This document shows, piece by piece, positions 15,086 to 17,562 of a DNA stretch of 17,562 bases. Every line of letters starts with the position of its first letter. The stretch's first letter is position 1. Below the pieces are notes generated by a model. The model did no database searches. It was not told where the DNA came from and worked only from the letters and a program-made list of their open reading frames with translations. Source of the stretch: CAZWUL01 sp964636625 (GTDB lineage Bacteria; Atribacterota; Phoenicimicrobiia; Phoenicimicrobiales; Stramentimicrobiaceae); contig CAZWUL010000021.1 of NCBI GenBank assembly GCA_964636625.1, forward strand, positions 1-17,562. The letters run 5' to 3'. Position numbers and translations under genes: made by a program.

Positions 15086-16282
15086 GATGTTTTAATTTTA
15101 TCACACATGTACCCTTCAACATATAATGATGTGTATGGAATTTTTGTGCATGAACAAGTGAAAGCCTTGATCAAACTAGGAGTAGAGGTAAAAGTTATTT
15201 CACCTGTGCCCTGGGCACCTTTTCCTGTAAACATAATGAGTGAGAAGTGGAAGAAATATAGCATGGTTCCTAAATATGAAAATCGGGAAAATGTATCAGT
15301 GTGGTATCCGCGATATATTACTATACCAAAAGCATTGTTTCTTGAATCATCCGGAGAAAGAATGTATAAAGGATTACAATATTTAGTAAAAAATATATAT
15401 AGTGATTTCAAGTTTGATTTGATCCATGCACACGTTGCCCTACCTGATGGGTATGCTGCTATGAAGCTTGCAAAAGATTTTAATGTTCCTCATGTCATAA
15501 CAATTCATGGACAGGACTTGCAACAGACATTATATAAAAACGAACAATGCAAAGAAATTCTTTTAAAAGCAATACATTCAGCCAATAAAATCGTTCTGGT
15601 AAGCAATAAATTAAATAATATTATTAAAAAATATTGTGATGATAAAAATAATAAAATTAATGTTATAGCTAATGGAGTGGACGCTGATTATATTTTAAAC
15701 AATAGAATGAAAAAAACTAATAATGAAAGAAATAAAATAATTCTGAGTGTATCTAATCTAATAAAAACAAAAGGTATTGATCTCAATATACAAGCTTTCA
15801 GTAAGTTGACCGAAAAATATCAAAATTTAAGGTACTTTATTATTGGAGATGGTACTGAAAGAAAAAATTTAGAAATATTATCCAAAGACTTGGTAATTAG
15901 TGAGAAGGTAGAATTTTTGGGTATCGTATCGCATAATGATGTGATGAAATATATGGCTGATGCAGATATCTTTTCTTTACCAAGTTGGAATGAAGCATTT
16001 GGTGTGGTTTATATCGAGGCTATGGCACATGGTAAACCCGTAATAGGATGCAAAGGAGAGGGGATTGAAGATTTTGTGGATGATGGAGAAACAGGATTAC
16101 TAGTCAATCCAAAAGACGTTGATAGTCTTGCCCAAGCAATGGACTTTCTTTTAAGTAATCCTGACAAGGCAAATGCTATAGGCGAGAGGGCGCGTGAATT
16201 AGTATTGGAAAATTATACCTGGGAGAAAAATGCCGAAAAGACCCTAAAAGTATATCAAGAGGTTTTAAGCAATGCCAGGTAA
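15083..16282 (+). CDS. GT4 family glycosyltransferase (TuaC-like)
   Basis: A 399-residue retaining GT-B enzyme close in pattern to TuaC-type glycosyltransferases. The acceptor domain begins LILSHMYPSTYNDVYGIFVH (4-23) and continues through VISPVPWAPFP, the IHAHVALPDG stretch and ITIHGQDL. The donor domain has VIANGVDADY, ILSVSNLIKTKGI, FIIGDGTE and the E-x7-E signature across NEAFGVVYIEAMAHGKPVIG, followed by GIEDFVDDGETGLLV. All hallmarks are intact. The in-frame ATG at 15074 would add three residues but collides with the ribosome-binding site. The 3' end overlaps the next gene by 11 bases, so both are cotranscribed and probably coupled. Sugar specificity is unknown. Confidence 0.92.
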   Translation: MDVLILSHMYPSTYNDVYGIFVHEQVKALIKLGVEVKVISPVPWAPFPVNIMSEKWKKYSMVPKYENRENVSVWYPRYITIPKALFLESSGERMYKGLQYLVKNIYSDFKFDLIHAHVALPDGYAAMKLAKDFNVPHVITIHGQDLQQTLYKNEQCKEILLKAIHSANKIVLVSNKLNNIIKKYCDDKNNKINVIANGVDADYILNNRMKKTNNERNKIILSVSNLIKTKGIDLNIQAFSKLTEKYQNLRYFIIGDGTERKNLEILSKDLVISEKVEFLGIVSHNDVMKYMADADIFSLPSWNEAFGVVYIEAMAHGKPVIGCKGEGIEDFVDDGETGLLVNPKDVDSLAQAMDFLLSNPDKANAIGERARELVLENYTWEKNAEKTLKVYQEVLSNAR

Positions 16283-17390
16283 AGTATGTATAATTACAAC
16301 AGTACATCATCCTTTTGATACCAGGATATTCCACAAAGAAGCAATAACATTGGCTAAAACAGGGTATGAGGTAACTTTAATTGCCCAGCATGATAAAGAT
16401 GAAGTGGTTGATGACATTAATATTATTGCATTACAGAAACCTAAAAATAGGTTTTGTAGAATATTTTTATTGGGATGGAAAGCTTATAAATTGGCTTTAA
16501 AACAAAATGCAGATGTTTATCATTTCCATGATCCAGAATTTTTACCTTGGGCGAATAGATTGAAGAAAAAGACAAAGGCGAAGGTAATATATGATGTTCA
16601 TGAAGATTATATTACAAGCATAAAACAAAAAAAATATATACCATTTATTTTTAGAGGTTTAATATCTAAAATATTTGATTATCTGGAAAAGAGTTATAGC
16701 AAAGAATTTGTTAAAATATTAGCAGAAAAATATTACCAAAAGCGATTTACTAATGGGTATACCATTCTCAACTATCCTGTATTATCTGAAAAACCAGAAC
16801 AAAGAAAAGAATATAATTTGAATATTGCTGAAGAAAATGCTGTTATTTATACTGGAAATGTTTCTATAGATAGAGGAGCATTAATCTATCCTGAACTAGT
16901 TAAACTTATACCCAATTTACATTTATATCTTGTAGGGAGATGTGACTCCAGAATTACTGATAAAATATATAACATAGCTGAAAATTCTAAAGAATTTATC
17001 CATATTGATGGAGAAGGCTTTATACCATTTGAAAAAATTATATCTTACTATATAGGGAAAAACTGGTTAGCAGGGTTAGCTATTTTCCCATATAGCGAGC
17101 ATTATTATCAGAAAGAGCTTACAAAATTTTTTGAATATATGAATTTTGGGATACCAATTTTAGCATCAAATTTCCCCGTATGGAGAGATTTGATAGAAAA
17201 AAATGAATGTGGTATTTGTGTAAATCCTTTTAATTATAAAGAGATATCTAATGCCATTGAATATATTGTAAATAATCCAGATAAAGCTAAAAATATGGGT
17301 GAAAATGGCCAAAAGCTTGTTAGAGAAAAATATAATTGGGAAAATGAAAGCAAAAATCTTTTAAAAATTTATGATAATTTGAATAAATAA
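16272..17390 (+). CDS. GT4 family glycosyltransferase
   Basis: A 372-residue GT-B enzyme. Characteristic stretches are HHPFDTRIFHKEA (12-24), YHFHDPEFLPW (82-92), KVIYDVHEDY (104-113), VIYTGNVSIDRGALIYPELV (near 190-210), LYLVGRCD and, in the donor domain, ELTKFFEYMNFGIPILASNF with a glutamate in the position that usually binds the donor. The C-terminal end (GENGQKLVREKYNWENESKN) is typical of the family. GAGG (16259-16262) lies nine bases before the ATG, inside the 3' end of the preceding glycosyltransferase gene, and the two frames overlap by 11 bases. It is intact. Specificity is unknown; tandem GT4 genes of this sort usually add successive sugars of one repeat unit. Confidence 0.9.
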   Translation: MPGKVCIITTVHHPFDTRIFHKEAITLAKTGYEVTLIAQHDKDEVVDDINIIALQKPKNRFCRIFLLGWKAYKLALKQNADVYHFHDPEFLPWANRLKKKTKAKVIYDVHEDYITSIKQKKYIPFIFRGLISKIFDYLEKSYSKEFVKILAEKYYQKRFTNGYTILNYPVLSEKPEQRKEYNLNIAEENAVIYTGNVSIDRGALIYPELVKLIPNLHLYLVGRCDSRITDKIYNIAENSKEFIHIDGEGFIPFEKIISYYIGKNWLAGLAIFPYSEHYYQKELTKFFEYMNFGIPILASNFPVWRDLIEKNECGICVNPFNYKEISNAIEYIVNNPDKAKNMGENGQKLVREKYNWENESKNLLKIYDNLNK

Positions 17391-17404
17391 GGATATTTTT
17401 ATTG
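17389..17404 (+). promoter_or_regulatory. Ribosome-binding site and TTG start of the right-edge gene
   Basis: AAGGA (17389-17393), overlapping the upstream stop codon, lies eight bases before TTG (17402-17404). The frame from that TTG gives a convincing membrane anchor and GT2 start. Confidence 0.7.
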
Positions 17405-17562
17405 AAATACATTTTTTACATTTCACTTTTTTTTATTTTATACATATATTTTGGCTATCCACTACTTTTATTTATCAAAAGTGTATTTAAAAAGAATAGG
17501 AGTGATACTTCAGATAATTATCTGCCCTTAGTATCAATTATTATCGCGGCCTATAATGAAGA
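17402..17562 (+). CDS. Membrane-anchored GT2 glycosyltransferase, 5' part only
   Basis: The reading frame from TTG 17402 encodes an N-terminal transmembrane helix (KYIFYISLFFILYIYFGYPL, residues 2-21, continuing into LLLFIKSVF), a charged Lys/Arg/Asp linker and then the GT2 opening strand LVSIIIAAYNEE (about 43-53 before the edge). The GYPL motif followed by PLVSIIIAAYNEE is characteristic of processive or membrane-bound GT2 enzymes related to poly-N-acetylglucosamine and cellulose-type synthases and to lipid-linked sugar transferases. The gene is cut by the window edge after 53 codons, so the catalytic residues and any C-terminal helices are not seen. It follows the preceding gene by 11 bases and is part of the same transcription unit. 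Confidence 0.8.
   Translation, partial: MKYIFYISLFFILYIYFGYPLLLFIKSVFKKNRSDTSDNYLPLVSIIIAAYNE

Noticed and set aside
15061..15411. A 116-codon minus-strand frame
   Set aside because: It is entirely antisense to a well-conserved GT4 gene and contains no recognisable motif. The other minus-strand frames were rejected for the same reason.

Overview
The window is a dense surface-polysaccharide (O-antigen, capsule or secondary cell-wall glycan) biosynthesis locus. All recognisable genes lie on the plus strand. The DNA is very AT-rich and the intergenic spaces are filled with A/T. The host is a low-GC bacterium, probably an anaerobe of a Firmicutes-like or deep-branching lineage, but nothing here fixes the taxon. 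No tRNA, rRNA, CRISPR, transposase or phage gene was seen.

Layout. (1) 2-970: an intact GT2 glycosyltransferase, followed by a 3' gene fragment (about 985-1161) and an empty AT-rich stretch. (2) 1421-5510: a four-gene cassette of a sugar-transfer-associated ATP-grasp protein, a second ATP-grasp ligase translationally coupled to it (TTG start, TTGA overlap), a GNAT acetyltransferase and a DegT/DnrJ/EryC1 PLP aminotransferase. This looks like an amino-sugar synthesis and N-acylation module. (3) 5653-10135: two GT4 enzymes and one GT2 enzyme, interleaved with two decayed GT2 genes (about 6963-7421 and 9612-10135). (4) 10189-13871: a dTDP-L-rhamnose block in the order rmlA-rmlC-rmlD-rmlB, with rmlB separated from the rest by a 330-bp spacer carrying a G-rich hairpin repeat. 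(5) 13877-17562: a GT2 enzyme, two GT4 enzymes and the start of a membrane-anchored GT2 enzyme that runs off the right edge.

How the parts fit. RmlA and RmlB give dTDP-4-keto-6-deoxyglucose. The RmlC-like epimerase and RmlD would carry it to dTDP-L-rhamnose, while the DegT aminotransferase could use the same 4-keto sugar or a UDP equivalent to make an amino sugar. The GNAT and possibly the ATP-grasp enzymes could then decorate that amine. Seven intact glycosyltransferases plus one partial one would assemble the repeat unit. No initiating phosphoglycosyltransferase, flippase, polymerase or ABC transporter is inside the window, so the locus extends beyond it.

Most notable: the tandem ATP-grasp/GNAT/aminotransferase cassette; three gene remnants within 10 kb, one broken at a T7 tract that is in phase for -1 slippage; an atypical RmlC; the hairpin repeat between rmlD and rmlB; and three genes whose starts are decided by the ribosome-binding site (two TTG starts and one shortened start).
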